NCBI RefSeq assembly: GCF_000971055.1 | Contig: NZ_LARW01000047.1 | Span: 1-64,000, forward strand | From: Sphingomonas sp. SRS2 | Lineage (GTDB): Bacteria > Pseudomonadota > Alphaproteobacteria > Sphingomonadales > Sphingomonadaceae | Length of the DNA stretch: 64,000 nucleotides | Direction: 5' to 3' | In this document: positions 19,791 through 30,468 of the stretch, in pieces | Position numbering within the stretch: position 1 is the first letter of the stretch | How the letters are laid out: each line of letters starts with the position of its first letter | Made by a program: the position numbers and the translations under genes | Notes under the pieces: model-generated | Seen by the model: only the letters and a program-made list of their open reading frames with translations | What the model was told of the DNA's origin: nothing | The model's database searches: none

Positions 19791-20002
19791 GGGCATTCCT
19801 TGAAAACAGGGGCGCCACGGAGGGCTTTCGCCCACCGCGCGTTCGAACGGGTGCAGATAGGTGTCGCCGCCTAATACGTCAATTCGGGCACGATAACGGC
19901 ACAGTGAATGAGTCGTTCCATGACCGCATCAATTCAGCCTCGCCATATTTCAAACTTCGCACCGTCCCCTTATAGCGCACGCGTCACCAGCGGAGTTGCC
20001 CC

Positions 20003-21226
20003 ATGGATCGTTCGCCCCTCGCCCCCGCCAGCTTTCCTGCGCTGCCCGCCATTGCCGGGGTCCGTGTCGCGGTGACGCGCGCGGGGTACAAGAATTGGGA
20101 GCGCAACGACCTGACCTTTGTCGCCTTCGACGAAGGGACTGCGGTCGCCGGGGTCACAACGAAGAGCAAGTGCCCCTCGCCCGAGGTCGAATGGTGCCGC
20201 GCCGCATTGCCGCTGGGGCGGGCGCGGGCGCTGGTCGTCAACGCTGGCAATTCGAACGCCTTCACCGGCAGTCGCGGCCGCGCCGCCGTCGAGGCGATCA
20301 CCGCGCGGGTGGCGGGGGCGATCGGCTGCCAGCCGTCGGACGTGTTCGTGGCATCGACCGGGGTGATCGGCGTGCCGCTGCCGATCGACAAGGCGGAGGC
20401 GGGAATCGACGCGGTGCTGACCGCGCCGGAGGCCGGCTGGGAAGCCGCTGCCGCGACGATCATGACCACCGATACCTTCGCCAAGGCGGCGACGGCATCG
20501 GCGATGATCGGCGGGCGGAAGGTTGAACTGGTCGGCATCATCAAGGGCTCGGGAATGATTGCGCCCGACATGGCGACGATGCTCGGCTTCATCTTCACCG
20601 ACGCGGCGATCGCGCCGGGCCTGCTCCAGGCGATGCTCGATCAGGCGAACGGCAAGAGCTTTTCCTGCATCACCGTCGATGGCGACACCTCGACCAGCGA
20701 CACCGTGCTCGCCTTTGCGACCGGCAAGGCGGGCAACGACCCGATCGAAACGATCGACGATGCGGGCGCGGATGCCTTCCAGGCGGCGCTGGCCGACATC
20801 TGCCTCCAGCTCGCCCATCTCGTCGTGCGTGACGGCGAAGGCGCGTCGAAGTTCATCAGCATCACCGTCGAGGGGGCCGAGAGCGACGGCAGCGCGCAGC
20901 GCGTCGCGCTGTCGATCGCCAACTCGCCGCTGGTGAAGACCGCGATCGCGGGCGAGGACGCCAATTGGGGCAGGGTGGTGATGGCGGTCGGCAAGGCGGG
21001 CGAACCCGCCGAGCGCGACAAGCTCTCGATCCGCTTCGGCGCGACCCAGGTGGCGCGCGGCGGCCTCGCGGTCGAGGGCTATGACGAGGCCCCGGTCGCG
21101 GCGCATCTGAAGGGCAAGGATGTCGACATCGGGGTCGACCTCGGCCTTGGCAACGGTCGCGCTACGGTTTGGACCTGCGACCTCACCCATGGTTATATAT
21201 CGATCAACGCCGACTATCGGAGCTGA
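20003..21226 (+). CDS. argJ: Bifunctional glutamate N-acetyltransferase/amino-acid acetyltransferase
   Basis: Recycles the acetyl group from N-acetylornithine to glutamate in arginine synthesis, and in bifunctional forms also makes N-acetylglutamate from acetyl-CoA. 407 residues. The autocleavage site is in GMIAPDMATMLGFIFTDA, where the Thr of MAT-ML becomes the N-terminal nucleophile of the beta chain. The C-terminus GYISINADYRS is typical. Starts 212 bp from the divergent secA. Confidence 0.95.
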   Translation: MDRSPLAPASFPALPAIAGVRVAVTRAGYKNWERNDLTFVAFDEGTAVAGVTTKSKCPSPEVEWCRAALPLGRARALVVNAGNSNAFTGSRGRAAVEAITARVAGAIGCQPSDVFVASTGVIGVPLPIDKAEAGIDAVLTAPEAGWEAAAATIMTTDTFAKAATASAMIGGRKVELVGIIKGSGMIAPDMATMLGFIFTDAAIAPGLLQAMLDQANGKSFSCITVDGDTSTSDTVLAFATGKAGNDPIETIDDAGADAFQAALADICLQLAHLVVRDGEGASKFISITVEGAESDGSAQRVALSIANSPLVKTAIAGEDANWGRVVMAVGKAGEPAERDKLSIRFGATQVARGGLAVEGYDEAPVAAHLKGKDVDIGVDLGLGNGRATVWTCDLTHGYISINADYRS

Positions 21227-21296
21227 GGCGTTTGATCGTCTGTTCCGGGAACCGTAAGCACCCAAGCATGATCGTGAGAGAAAAGGATGACATACG

Positions 21297-21905
21297 ATGC
21301 TCATCATTTGGGGCCGGCTCAATTCGCATAGCGTGAAGAAGGTCGCCTGGGCCGCGGTCGAGGCCGGCATCCTGCACGAGCGGCGCGATATCGGCGGTCA
21401 GTTCGGCTTCACCGACGAATATCTTGCGATGAACCCCAACCGGCTGATCCCGACGATCGAGGATCATGGCTTCGTGCTGTGGGAATCGAATGCGATCCTG
21501 CGCTATCTCGCGAGCCAATATGCCGGCGAGCTTTGGCCGACCGATCTTCAGCTTCGCGCGTCCGCCGATCGCTGGATGGACTGGCAGTTCAGCTATGCCG
21601 AGGCGCAGTTCGATGCTTTCATCAATATAGTCCGTAAGGCCCCGGCCGACCGCGACATGGCCGCCGTCGCGGCGTCGGCGAAGCGGACCGGCGATATGAT
21701 GGCGATCCTCGACGACGCGCTGGCGCAAAAGCCGTGGCTGTCGGGTGATGATTTCGGAATCGGCGACATCCCGATGGGGGTCTATGCGCATAGCTGGTAC
21801 ACCCTTGATATCGAGCGGCCCGACCGCCCGCATGTCGCGGCCTGGTATGAGAAGCTCAAGGCCCGCCCCGGCTATGCCGCCAACGTGATGATCCCGCTGA
21901 CATAA
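21297..21905 (+). CDS. Glutathione S-transferase family protein
   Basis: 202 residues. The N-terminal thioredoxin-like domain (about 1-78) starts MLIIWGRLNSHSVKKVAW with Ser in the usual activating position. The glutathione gamma-glutamyl site is LWESNAILRYLA and the cis-Pro segment NPNRLIPTIED. An all-helical C-terminal domain follows. AAAAGGATG upstream serves as ribosome site. Substrate unknown. The inositol-phosphatase-like gene starts 9 bp after it. Confidence 0.9.
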   Translation: MLIIWGRLNSHSVKKVAWAAVEAGILHERRDIGGQFGFTDEYLAMNPNRLIPTIEDHGFVLWESNAILRYLASQYAGELWPTDLQLRASADRWMDWQFSYAEAQFDAFINIVRKAPADRDMAAVAASAKRTGDMMAILDDALAQKPWLSGDDFGIGDIPMGVYAHSWYTLDIERPDRPHVAAWYEKLKARPGYAANVMIPLT

Positions 21906-21914
21906 GAGTCTGTA

Positions 21915-22709
21915 ATGCACCCGCTCTACCGACCCGTACTGGACCTTATGCAGATCGTGGCGCGCGACATAATGATGCCGCGTTATCGCAAGCTCGCGAC
22001 GCACGAATTTGCCGAGAAGACGCCGGGCGACTTCGTCACGATCGTCGATCAGGAATCCGAGGCGCTGCTGAGCGCCGAGCTGGCGAAACTTCTGCCCGGC
22101 GCGCGGATCATAGGGGAGGAGGCCGCCGCCGCCGACCCTTCGATCGTAGACCGGGTAGGCGAGGGGCCGGCGTGGATAATCGATCCGCTGGACGGCACCA
22201 ATAATTTCACCGAGGGCAAGAGCCCCTTCTGCATCATGATCGGGCTGAGCCTCGACGGGGAGCGGGAGGCGGGGTGGATTCTCGATCCGGTGACAGGGCG
22301 GGTGTTCCACGCGATGCGCGACGGCGGTTGCTTCGCCGATGGTGAGAAGCTTTGCGTGCGAAGGCCATCAGGCGGCCTGCCGAAAGCCGCGATCGCCACC
22401 TACTTCATGTCCGAGGAGAGGCAGGCCGATGTCCGCCGCCGCGCGGCAGGAAAGATCGAGATCGTCGACATCCCGCGCTGCGCGGGTGAGCAATATCCCC
22501 GGCTGATCCTCGGCCAGAACGACATCGCGCTGTTCGAGCGCACCCAGGTCTGGGACCATGCCCCTGGTGCGCTGATGCTCGAGGAAGCGGGCGGCAAGAT
22601 CGCGCGGCACGACGGTGCGCCCTATCGGCTCGCGGTGCCGGGCATCGGCGCTATAGCCGCGAACTCGCCCGAGATGTGGGATCTCGCGAAGGCGGTGCTG
22701 TTCGACTGA
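21915..22709 (+). CDS. Inositol monophosphatase family protein, possibly histidinol-phosphatase
   Basis: 264 residues of the FIG superfamily, Mg-dependent phosphatases. Metal-binding motifs are IGEEAA, WIIDPLDGTNNF and WDHAPGALMLEEAGG. Alphaproteobacterial members of this type include HisN (histidinol-phosphatase) and SuhB/CysQ relatives; the sequence alone does not decide between them. Lies 9 bp after the GST gene. A strong GC hairpin follows before the convergent trxA. Confidence 0.87.
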   Translation: MHPLYRPVLDLMQIVARDIMMPRYRKLATHEFAEKTPGDFVTIVDQESEALLSAELAKLLPGARIIGEEAAAADPSIVDRVGEGPAWIIDPLDGTNNFTEGKSPFCIMIGLSLDGEREAGWILDPVTGRVFHAMRDGGCFADGEKLCVRRPSGGLPKAAIATYFMSEERQADVRRRAAGKIEIVDIPRCAGEQYPRLILGQNDIALFERTQVWDHAPGALMLEEAGGKIARHDGAPYRLAVPGIGAIAANSPEMWDLAKAVLFD

Positions 22710-22785
22710 AGGATAGGCCGCCCCGGCGGATGCCGGGGCCGCCAGCGGCGAGGGCGACGCGGATTTCGTAGCGGCCTGAACGATG

Positions 22786-22826
22786 CCCGGCCCCCGGGGC
22801 TGGCGCAGCCAGACCCGGGGGCCGGG
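22786..22826. terminator. Strong GC hairpin between convergent genes
   Basis: Perfect 13-bp stem (22786-22798 with 22814-22826), with an inner CTGGC/GCCAG stem at 22800-22812 on top. No T-run, so either an unusual terminator for both the upstream gene and trxA, or a REP-like element. A second palindromic fragment at 22716-22745 belongs to the GCCCCGGCGG repeat family. Confidence 0.55.
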
Positions 22827-22839
22827 GGACGCTATCCGA

Positions 22840-23160
22840 TCAGAGCTCGCCTTCCAGCCAGCCCTTGAGCTGGCTCTTCGGCGCGGCGCCGACCTTGGTG
22901 GCGATCGGCTGGCCGTTCTTGAACAGGATCATCGTTGGGATGCCGCGGACGCCATAGCGGCCGGGGGCGCCGGGATTCTCGTCGATGTTGAGCTTGGCGA
23001 TCGTCACCTGCTCGCCGAGTTCCTCGGAAATCTCTTCGAGCGACGGGCCGATCATCTTGCACGGGCCGCACCACTCCGCCCAGAAATCCACCAGCACGGG
23101 CCTGTCGGCGCTGATGACGTCATCATGGAAGGACGAGTCGGTGATGGCTTTGGTCGGCAT
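22840..23160 (-). CDS. trxA: Thioredoxin
   Basis: 106-residue thioredoxin with active site [13 protein letters not shown], the Asp in VLVDFWAEW and the cis-Pro loop [11 protein letters not shown]. Reduces protein disulphides in the cytoplasm with thioredoxin reductase. The ATG at 23160 lies 9 nt after AAGGAG; a TTG 6 nt earlier is too close to the ribosome site. Last gene of the divL-to-trxA run; addA ends 52 bp upstream. Confidence 0.96.
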   Translation of the reverse strand: MPTKAITDSSFHDDVISADRPVLVDFWAEWCGPCKMIGPSLEEISEELGEQVTIAKLNIDENPGAPGRYGVRGIPTMILFKNGQPIATKVGAAPKSQLKGWLEGEL

Positions 23161-23212
23161 GCTCAAAAACTCCTTGGTGATGGCTGAGATGTAGGACGGG
23201 GCTCGGCCATGC

Positions 23213-26200
23213 TCAACGGCCTATGCCCTGCTTTTGCTCCTCGCCCCTAAAGCCGGGCTTGTGCGCCGCCAGCAATGCGGCCGGGACCGCCATCAGCGTC
23301 GGCCCCGCCGTATAAAGCAGCGCCGCTTCGATCGTCCGGCCGGGAAAGACGACCGCCAGCGCCGAAGCATAGGCTGCCATCTGCTTGATATGGTGCAGCG
23401 GCGCGGCGGTAAGATCGGTGGGTGCGCGACGCCCGGTCTTGAAGTCCACGACAAGGATGCGGTCGGGCGTCACCAGCAGTCGGTCGACGGTTCCGGCGAT
23501 CACCTCGCCCTCGACGACGGCGGCGACCGGAGCTTCGGCGAGCGCCTCCGGCCCGAAGATCGCGTTGAAGCGTGGGTCGGAAATCACCCGGCAGGCATCT
23601 TCGGCCAACGCTTTCGCATAGCCGGCATCGTCGACCCCCGCGGATCGCAGCAGCCAGCGTTCGGCGGCGGCGCGGCGATCGTCCGGAGCAATGGCGGGCA
23701 GCCGCTCGAACAGCGCGTGGAGAAGGGTGCCGCGCCGCGCCGCCTCGCGCATCACCGCCGAAGGGGGCGGATCGGCGACATCGTCGGCGCCGATCGACGA
23801 GGGCGCGAGCGGACGTGGCGGACGAGCCTCCTGTGGGGCGGGCGCGCGAAGCCAGGCGGGTTCGGCGAGCACCGGTGTTTCGCCGCGCGGCCGCGCCGAG
23901 GCGGTCGCCGCGCCAGGCTTCACCGTACCGCGATAGTGGCGCGCGCTGCCCCATAGCGCGTCGTCCTCGGGTTCGCTGCCAAGGCCGGCCATCGCCTGCT
24001 CGACCGCCTGGTACCAGCTTGATGCGGGGGGGACGCCCCGCGCGCGGATGCCGAGCGCGCCGGCGATGACGAGATGCTCCTGTGCGCGGGTCAGCGCGAC
24101 ATAGAGCAGCCGCCAATGTTCCTGCCGCTCGCGGGCGGCAAGGTGCTCGGCCTCCTCGCGCAGGGCGTCGACCATCTCGGTCTTGCGTGGGCGCAGCACC
24201 GGGACAGGCAGCGGAGCGGCTTCATCGATCGCCCAGTCGAGCCGCCGGTCGGGACTCAGATCGGGATCGGCGGTCGCGTCGGCGAGGATGACGATCGGCG
24301 CTTCGAGCCCCTTCGAGCCATGGACGGTCATCACCCGCACCGCATCGAGCGGCGCTGACGGGTCGCGGGTAATCTCCACCTCGCCGCGATCGAACCAGTC
24401 GAGGAAGCGCTGGAGGGATGCGGTCGCGGTCCCCTCGAACTGCAGCGCCGCGCCGAGCAGTTCCTCGATCGGGTCGCGCGCTTCCGCGCCGAGCCGCTGA
24501 ATCAGCTTGCGCCGGCCGTCGAGCGGGCCGGTCAGCAGATGTTCGAGGAAGCGATAGGGCGTGGTGAAGTCGGCGCGTCCGAGAATATCGTCGAGCGCCG
24601 CATTGATTTCCGCCCCGCCCTTCGCGCGGACGGCGTCGAGCAACGCGCCCTTGCGTCCGAAGCCGACCGCATGGAGCCGGTCATGGTCCCAGCCGAACAG
24701 TGGCGAGACGAGCAGCGACGCCAGACTCAGATCATCCTCGCGCTGCACGGCGAAGCGGACGGCGGCGAGCAGGTCCTTCACGCCGAGCGGCGCGGTCAGC
24801 CGCAGCCGGTCGACGCCCGCGACGGGGACTTTCTCGGCATGGAGGCGCGCGACGATCAACGAGGCGAGATCGGCGCGGCGGCGGACGAGGATCAATATGT
24901 CCTCGGGACGGATGGGCCGTTTCTTGCTGGCCAGCCAGACGCGGTCATCGATCCACTGCCGCACCTGCCGGGCGAGGCGGCTCGCATAGGTGCGGGTGAC
25001 ATTGTCGGCGAAGCCCTCCTCGCCGTCTTCATCGATCGTTTCGTCATGCGCGAGCGGCTTCAACAGCGTCACCCGGCCGGGCATCGGGCTGTGGGCACTG
25101 TGCGGCTCGGCGGGATCGACCAGCCCCATCTGTTGGTGGCCGAGGTCGGAGACGAGCCGATCGACCAGTTCGAGGACGGCGGGGGCCGAGCGGAAGCTGC
25201 GGTCGAGCGACAGGTCGAGAAATTCGCGCTCGACCTCCAGCGCCTTGAACGCGAAGCGGACGCGGGCGCGGGCGAACTCGGCGGGGTCGGTGCCCTGGAA
25301 GCCGAAGATCGCCTGCTTGAAGTCGCCGACGGTGAACAGCGTGCGCAGCGCACTCCCGCGCGCGCCGGCCCCGGCAAAGAACTCCTCGGCCAGGCGGTCG
25401 ACGATCGACCATTGCGCTGCATTGGTGTCCTGCGCCTCGTCGACGAGGATATGGTCGGTGCTCTGGTCGAGCTTGAAGCGCACCCAGTCGCCCATGCCCG
25501 GCGTGTCGAGCAGGCGCACGGCGGCGCGGATCAGGTCGTCGAAGTCGACCAGTCCGGCGGACCGCTTGGCCTGGGCATAGGCGAGCGCATAGCTCTGCCC
25601 GGCCCGCAGCCCCGCGCCGATGATCGCGGCGAGCGCGGCGCGGGTGCGCAGCGACAGGAGATAGCCGATCTGCTCGGCGAGCCCACTGCAATGCTCGGCA
25701 TAAGCGGGATCGGCCTTGAGTAGCCCGGCCTGATATTTGCGCGGCTCGAACCCCTTGGTCAGCGCGACGAACAATACTTCTTCGAGCATCGCGGCGCGCG
25801 CCGTGGGAGCGGCGGCGAGGAAGCGGGCGAGGATATCGGCGTCGCACAGTCCGCTGGCGGTGTTCCAGGCGGCATTGGCGGCGGCGGCGGCGCGGAAGCA
25901 GCCGAGGTCGAGTTCCGCGCAGCCCCGCTCGATCGCCTCCTCCACATCGCCGAGCGGCGCGCCGAACGCGCGTCGAAGGCGCGGCTCGATCGCCTCGCGC
26001 GGACCCAGCGTCTCGAATGCGTCGGGCGCGCGGGCGCAGTCGCGCAGATAATCCTCGGCCCCGCCTTCGCCGAGCCGGAGGCTAAGCGCCTGCACATCGC
26101 CGATCAGCGCCAGATCGCCGCCGCGCGCCGCGCCGTCGATCATGTCGGCCAGCGTGCGCCGCGCCAGCGTGGCTTCCTCGCGGCCTTCGATCGGGCGGAA

Positions 26201-26644
26201 ACCGGGGGCGAGCCCGGCCTCGGCGGGGAAGCCCGCGAGCAGGGTCTGGGCGAAAGCGTGGATCGTCTGGATGCGCAGGCCGCCGCCGGGTGCGTCGAGG
26301 ACGCGGGCGAAAAGCTGGCGCGCGCGCTTCAACGCGTCGGGGTCGCTATCCTCGCCAAGGCGGGTCAGCTCCTGGATCAGCCTGGCGTCCTGCTTCAGGC
26401 CGGCCCAATGGGCGAGGCGGCGGTGGATGCGTTCGGCCATCTCGGCGGCGCCCGCCTTGGTGAAGGTCAGGCAGAGGATCGATTCGGGCGCGGCCCCGCC
26501 GAGCAGCAGCCGCAGCACCCGCGCGGTCAGCACATGGGTCTTGCCCGTCCCTGCCGAGGCCGACAACCAGACCAGTTCACGCGGGTTGGACGCATCACGC
26601 TGCGAGGGCAGCAGCGGATCGAGCGGCTTGAGGCGCGCGCTCAT
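23213..26644 (-). CDS. addA: Double-strand break repair helicase-nuclease AddA
   Basis: UvrD-type helicase and RecB-like nuclease subunit of AddAB, which resects broken ends for RecA. 1143 residues. Walker A is [16 protein letters not shown], helicase motif II region [15 protein letters not shown], and motif VI-like [15 protein letters not shown]. The C-terminal nuclease has [13 protein letters not shown] (D-x-K). The start at 26644 overlaps the addB stop (ATGA), so the two subunits are translationally coupled. Confidence 0.95.
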   Translation of the reverse strand: MSARLKPLDPLLPSQRDASNPRELVWLSASAGTGKTHVLTARVLRLLLGGAAPESILCLTFTKAGAAEMAERIHRRLAHWAGLKQDARLIQELTRLGEDSDPDALKRARQLFARVLDAPGGGLRIQTIHAFAQTLLAGFPAEAGLAPGFRPIEGREEATLARRTLADMIDGAARGGDLALIGDVQALSLRLGEGGAEDYLRDCARAPDAFETLGPREAIEPRLRRAFGAPLGDVEEAIERGCAELDLGCFRAAAAANAAWNTASGLCDADILARFLAAAPTARAAMLEEVLFVALTKGFEPRKYQAGLLKADPAYAEHCSGLAEQIGYLLSLRTRAALAAIIGAGLRAGQSYALAYAQAKRSAGLVDFDDLIRAAVRLLDTPGMGDWVRFKLDQSTDHILVDEAQDTNAAQWSIVDRLAEEFFAGAGARGSALRTLFTVGDFKQAIFGFQGTDPAEFARARVRFAFKALEVEREFLDLSLDRSFRSAPAVLELVDRLVSDLGHQQMGLVDPAEPHSAHSPMPGRVTLLKPLAHDETIDEDGEEGFADNVTRTYASRLARQVRQWIDDRVWLASKKRPIRPEDILILVRRRADLASLIVARLHAEKVPVAGVDRLRLTAPLGVKDLLAAVRFAVQREDDLSLASLLVSPLFGWDHDRLHAVGFGRKGALLDAVRAKGGAEINAALDDILGRADFTTPYRFLEHLLTGPLDGRRKLIQRLGAEARDPIEELLGAALQFEGTATASLQRFLDWFDRGEVEITRDPSAPLDAVRVMTVHGSKGLEAPIVILADATADPDLSPDRRLDWAIDEAAPLPVPVLRPRKTEMVDALREEAEHLAARERQEHWRLLYVALTRAQEHLVIAGALGIRARGVPPASSWYQAVEQAMAGLGSEPEDDALWGSARHYRGTVKPGAATASARPRGETPVLAEPAWLRAPAPQEARPPRPLAPSSIGADDVADPPPSAVMREAARRGTLLHALFERLPAIAPDDRRAAAERWLLRSAGVDDAGYAKALAEDACRVISDPRFNAIFGPEALAEAPVAAVVEGEVIAGTVDRLLVTPDRILVVDFKTGRRAPTDLTAAPLHHIKQMAAYASALAVVFPGRTIEAALLYTAGPTLMAVPAALLAAHKPGFRGEEQKQGIGR

Positions 26645-29616
26645 CGGCCCGCCTCCGCATCGCCGCGTCCATACCATTCGTCGAAGCGCATCAGCTGGTC
26701 ATAATCGGCATAAGGCGAATATTCGGGCGCGATCTTGGCGGTGAAGGGCTCGTCGCCGGTCAGCCAGCGCCGCACCGCCTGGGTCAGCACCCCGGCGGCG
26801 TGGGTGGTGAAATCGTCGGGCATGATCTCGCTCCTGGTGCCCACTGGCGATCGGATCTGGCCGAAGGCGTCCTTGTCCTTGGCGAGTGACCAATATTCGA
26901 AGGCCAGCGGCTGGCCGCTCACATCCTTGAAGCCGCCCTCCTCGGCAATCAGCCCGAGCAGACCGAGCTGCATCGAGAAGCCGGCATGGACCTGCGCGGC
27001 GCTGGGCGGCTTGCCGGTCTTGTAGTCGACGATCGCCAGCGTGCCATCGGCCAGCCGGTCGATCCGGTCGACCTTGCCCTTGAGCGTGACCCCGGCGATC
27101 TCGATCCGTCCGTCGATTTCGGCGGCGATCGGGTGCCGGCCCTGCGCCGCGGCCTCGCGCATCCGTTCGGCGACCCAGCGCAGCGCCTCCATCAGTCGCG
27201 GCTCCCACAGCGCCTGCATCACCGGATGCGCCGCCATCTCGTCGAGCATGGTCCGCGCACGCGGCAGCAGCAGGTCGGGATCACAGCCATCCTCCTTCAT
27301 CCACGTTTCAAAGACATTGTGGACGGCGGTGCCGCGCCAAGCGGGGGTGGGATCGGCATCGACCGCGTCCAGCGGTCGCAGGTTGAGCATGGCGTCGGCG
27401 TAGAAGGCGAAGGGATCGGCCTGGAGACGATCGAGCTTCGTGACGGCGAGGACGGTGGGCCGGTCGGCGACCGGCGGGGCGGGGGCGGGCCGGTCGAAGC
27501 GGATGCGCTCGCCGACGGGTCGATCGATCGCCGCCGCCCAGTTGGGCAGGCGGTGCTCACGGGTCATGCCGCCGGTCATCGCCTCCAGCCGCAGCCAGAA
27601 GCGCGAGGCGATCGTCGGCGCGCGCGCGTCGCGGCGGGCGCGGGTGACGATCACCTCGGGCGCGCCGAGCGCCATCGCGAAATCATGCGCCGACAAGCCG
27701 ATCCGAGCGTCGAGTCCGCCGAGCCCCAGCTCGGCGCGGATGCGCGGCGCGAGCCAGGGGTCGGGGCTGGGCAGCGCCGGCCATACGCCCTCGTTGAGCC
27801 CGCCCAGCACCATCAGGTCGGCATGCTGGAGCCGTGCTTCGAGCAGGCCCCAGATCGCCAGGCGCGGGTGACCACCCTGCGGCGGGCGCACCGCGATGCC
27901 GTCCATCATCAGGCGAAGCGTCGGGCTCAGGCTGGCAGGCTGAAAGTTGACCGGGCCCAGCGGCGCGGTCGCCTCCAGTTCGGCGATCAGGTCGGCGGCG
28001 GCGCGGCCGTCGGGGCCCGACCAGCCCGCATCTTCGGAGAGGGTGGTGACAATTTCGCGGACGGCGGCGAGGAGAGTGCTTAGATCACTGCCTTGGGAGA
28101 AGGTCCGTTCCAGAGGCTCCAGCACTCCCTTCACCTCGTCCCACCAGCTTTGCGCCGGCGCGCGAACACGGGCGGTATAGCGGTCGCCATCGGCCAGGAA
28201 GCGGGTGACGCCATCGAGCCCGCCGGGCGGCCTCGGCCCGCGCAGCGCGATGTCGAGCCGGCGCACCCCGTCGAGCCAGGGGCCGCGCGCCTCGCCGCGC
28301 CGGACCAGCGGATGCTTGAGCAGCGCGAGCAGCGGCACCGGCGCGAAGCCTTCCGCCGCCGCCTCGGCGATAGCGAGGAGCAGCGTCCCCGCGGGAGTCA
28401 GCGACAGCGGGGTGCCCGCAGAATCGTCGGCGGTGATCCCCCAGCGGGCGAGGTGCGCGGTGACGCGGCGGGCAAGGACGCGGTCAGGAGTGACGAGCGC
28501 GGCGGTGCGCCCCGGCGTCTCGATCGCCTCGCGCAGCGCGAGCGCGATCACCTGCGCTTCTTCCGAAGGGTTGGCGAGCTCGATCGCGCGCACCCCGGTC
28601 AGGCGTCGTTCGGCGGGGGGCAGCTCATGCCATTTGTCGGTGAAGGTGGCGGGGGCCATGGCATTGGCGATCGCGGTGGCGCGGACCGATCGTGCGTCGC
28701 GTCCGCTGGCCCAGCGCCAGGTCTGAACCTCGTCGCGGCCGATATCCATCTGGTCGAGCAGGCGCTTGAGCGCGAACTGCGGATGGCTTTCGATCGGGCG
28801 GGGCGGGCGCGGGCCGTCCGCCTCAGCCTTGTGCGGGCCGAGCGCATCCCACTCCTTGCGCCGCTTGCGCTCGATATCGACGCCCGGCAGCACCACCATG
28901 CCCTTCGGCAGGCGCGCGACGACGCTCAGCAGCCGTGCGACGGCCGGTGTCGTGCTGCTGATGCCGGCGGCGATCACCGGACCGGGTGGCGGGCTTGCGC
29001 GCCAGCGGCGGGCGGCCCGGTCGAGCAGCAGGTTGCGCCGTTCGGCGAGGTCGATCCGCCCCCGCGCTGCGCGTTCGGCGGGCCAGCGGGTCAGGATCGC
29101 GTCGAGCATGTCGAGCGAACGTTGCCAATGTTCGGAGAGATCGGGCAGGTCGACCAGTTCGCGCAGCCGGGCGGGCGGGATCTGTTCGATCAGCAGCTGG
29201 TCGAGGGTGCGGCCGAGTTCGCCCGCCAGCCGGATCGCCTCGCCGCCATCGATCGGGTCGCCCGCCGCCGCCCGCGCCTCGCCGGTCAGTCGGGCGAGGA
29301 TCATCTGCCGTTCAAGCGGATCGATTGCGGGAAGAATCGGCTCATGGTCCTCCGCCCCGATCGGATCGAGCAGCCCGCCGAGCCGCTCGTCGAGCTCGGG
29401 ATCGCCGATCGCAACGAGGCGCGGCAGCAGCAGCCCGCCCTCGGCGCGGCGGACGAAGGCATCGCTGATCGCCCGCGCGGCACGGTTGTTCGGCACAAGG
29501 ATCGCGGCGCGGGCGAGGCCGAGCGGATCGTCGCCAAACTCCGCTATCAACCCCGCCGCGAGCGCATCGGCGAAGGCGCGATGCGCGGGAATGGTGAAGA
29601 CGGTGGGGAGGGTCAT
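26641..29616 (-). CDS. addB: Double-strand break repair protein AddB
   Basis: Second AddAB subunit, with a C-terminal RecB-like nuclease (LAIVDYKTGKPPSAAQVH) and a degenerate helicase body that in this family recognises the recombination hotspot. 991 residues, usual for alphaproteobacterial AddB. The ATG at 29616 is used; an in-frame TTG at 29625 is less likely. The upstream gap to murU holds a 90-bp dispersed repeat. Confidence 0.93.
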   Translation of the reverse strand: MTLPTVFTIPAHRAFADALAAGLIAEFGDDPLGLARAAILVPNNRAARAISDAFVRRAEGGLLLPRLVAIGDPELDERLGGLLDPIGAEDHEPILPAIDPLERQMILARLTGEARAAAGDPIDGGEAIRLAGELGRTLDQLLIEQIPPARLRELVDLPDLSEHWQRSLDMLDAILTRWPAERAARGRIDLAERRNLLLDRAARRWRASPPPGPVIAAGISSTTPAVARLLSVVARLPKGMVVLPGVDIERKRRKEWDALGPHKAEADGPRPPRPIESHPQFALKRLLDQMDIGRDEVQTWRWASGRDARSVRATAIANAMAPATFTDKWHELPPAERRLTGVRAIELANPSEEAQVIALALREAIETPGRTAALVTPDRVLARRVTAHLARWGITADDSAGTPLSLTPAGTLLLAIAEAAAEGFAPVPLLALLKHPLVRRGEARGPWLDGVRRLDIALRGPRPPGGLDGVTRFLADGDRYTARVRAPAQSWWDEVKGVLEPLERTFSQGSDLSTLLAAVREIVTTLSEDAGWSGPDGRAAADLIAELEATAPLGPVNFQPASLSPTLRLMMDGIAVRPPQGGHPRLAIWGLLEARLQHADLMVLGGLNEGVWPALPSPDPWLAPRIRAELGLGGLDARIGLSAHDFAMALGAPEVIVTRARRDARAPTIASRFWLRLEAMTGGMTREHRLPNWAAAIDRPVGERIRFDRPAPAPPVADRPTVLAVTKLDRLQADPFAFYADAMLNLRPLDAVDADPTPAWRGTAVHNVFETWMKEDGCDPDLLLPRARTMLDEMAAHPVMQALWEPRLMEALRWVAERMREAAAQGRHPIAAEIDGRIEIAGVTLKGKVDRIDRLADGTLAIVDYKTGKPPSAAQVHAGFSMQLGLLGLIAEEGGFKDVSGQPLAFEYWSLAKDKDAFGQIRSPVGTRSEIMPDDFTTHAAGVLTQAVRRWLTGDEPFTAKIAPEYSPYADYDQLMRFDEWYGRGDAEAGR

Positions 29617-29637
29617 GGTGGACAATCTTACCCTATC

Positions 29638-29727
29638 GTCATCCCAGCGGAAGCTGGGATCTCGTGCGGCGGGGACGGAGTGGAGGTTGCGCGACCCTCC
29701 CGAGATTCCAGCTTTCGCTGGAATGAC
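29638..29727. repeat. 90-bp dispersed palindromic repeat, copy 2
   Basis: Same length as, and colinear with, the element at 661-750; starts GTCATCCCAGCGGAAGCTGG and ends TTTCGCTGGAATGAC. The terminal inverted repeats are better preserved here than in copy 1. Lies between murU and addB. Confidence 0.72.
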
Positions 29728-29751
29728 GAATTGGGATGAGGATCGGTCTAT

Positions 29752-30468
29752 TTACGCCAGCCCCAGCATCGCCTCGGTCTTGCCGATCGCGGGCGGGGTG
29801 CCGACGTCGAACCACAGCCCCTGATGGACAAAGCCGAACGCCCGGCCCGCCGCGATCGCGCGTTCCCACAGCAGCATGAACCCGAATGGGCCTTCGGGCA
29901 CATCGGCGAACATGCGCTTCGAGACGATCTGGATGCCGGTATAGACGAATGGCGCGACCTTCGACGGGCGCCGGCGGGTGATCAGTCCGTTTGGGTCCAT
30001 GTGAAAATCGCCCAGGCCGCTATGGCAATTGGCGCGGGCTTGGGGGACGAGCAGCAGCAGCGCGTCCATCTTGTCATCGTCCCAGCGCTCGGCGAGCAGG
30101 CTGATCGCGTCGCGCGGGCCGTCGATCCACAGATTGTCGCTGTTAGCGATGAGGAAGCTGTCCTCGCCGATCAGCGGCAGCGCCTTGTTCACCCCGCCAC
30201 CGGTTTCGAGCAGCACGCCGCGCTCGTCGGAGATCGTCACGTCGAGATCGGACGCGCGGCGCCGGAGATGCGCTTCGAGCGCGTCGGCGAGATAATGGGC
30301 GTTGACGACGACCTTGCCGATCCCGGCGGCGCGGAGCCGGTCGAGGACATGGTCGAGCAGCGGCTTGCCCGCCACCTCGACGAGCGGTTTGGGCCGGGTG
30401 GCGGTCAGCGGCCGCATCCGCTTGCCGAGGCCGGCGGCAAGGATCATCGCGGTGCGGATGTCGCTCAT
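29752..30468 (-). CDS. murU: N-acetylmuramate alpha-1-phosphate uridylyltransferase
   Basis: 238-residue nucleotidyltransferase with the signature ILAAGLGKRMRPLT and RPKPLVEVAGKPLLDH. With the adjacent AmgK it fits MurU of the anabolic cell-wall recycling route, which makes UDP-MurNAc from recovered MurNAc and bypasses fosfomycin-sensitive MurA. Product assignment rests on the family plus the amgK neighbour. ATGA overlap with amgK at 30465-30468. Confidence 0.88.
   Translation of the reverse strand: MSDIRTAMILAAGLGKRMRPLTATRPKPLVEVAGKPLLDHVLDRLRAAGIGKVVVNAHYLADALEAHLRRRASDLDVTISDERGVLLETGGGVNKALPLIGEDSFLIANSDNLWIDGPRDAISLLAERWDDDKMDALLLLVPQARANCHSGLGDFHMDPNGLITRRRPSKVAPFVYTGIQIVSKRMFADVPEGPFGFMLLWERAIAAGRAFGFVHQGLWFDVGTPPAIGKTEAMLGLA

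Noticed and set aside
17103-19874. 923-codon open frame opposite secA
   Set aside because: secA is unmistakable on the other strand and the antisense product shows no recognisable domain.
28093-29739. 548-codon open frame opposite addB
   Set aside because: Codon-bias artefact opposite a real helicase-nuclease gene; no ribosome site or domain.
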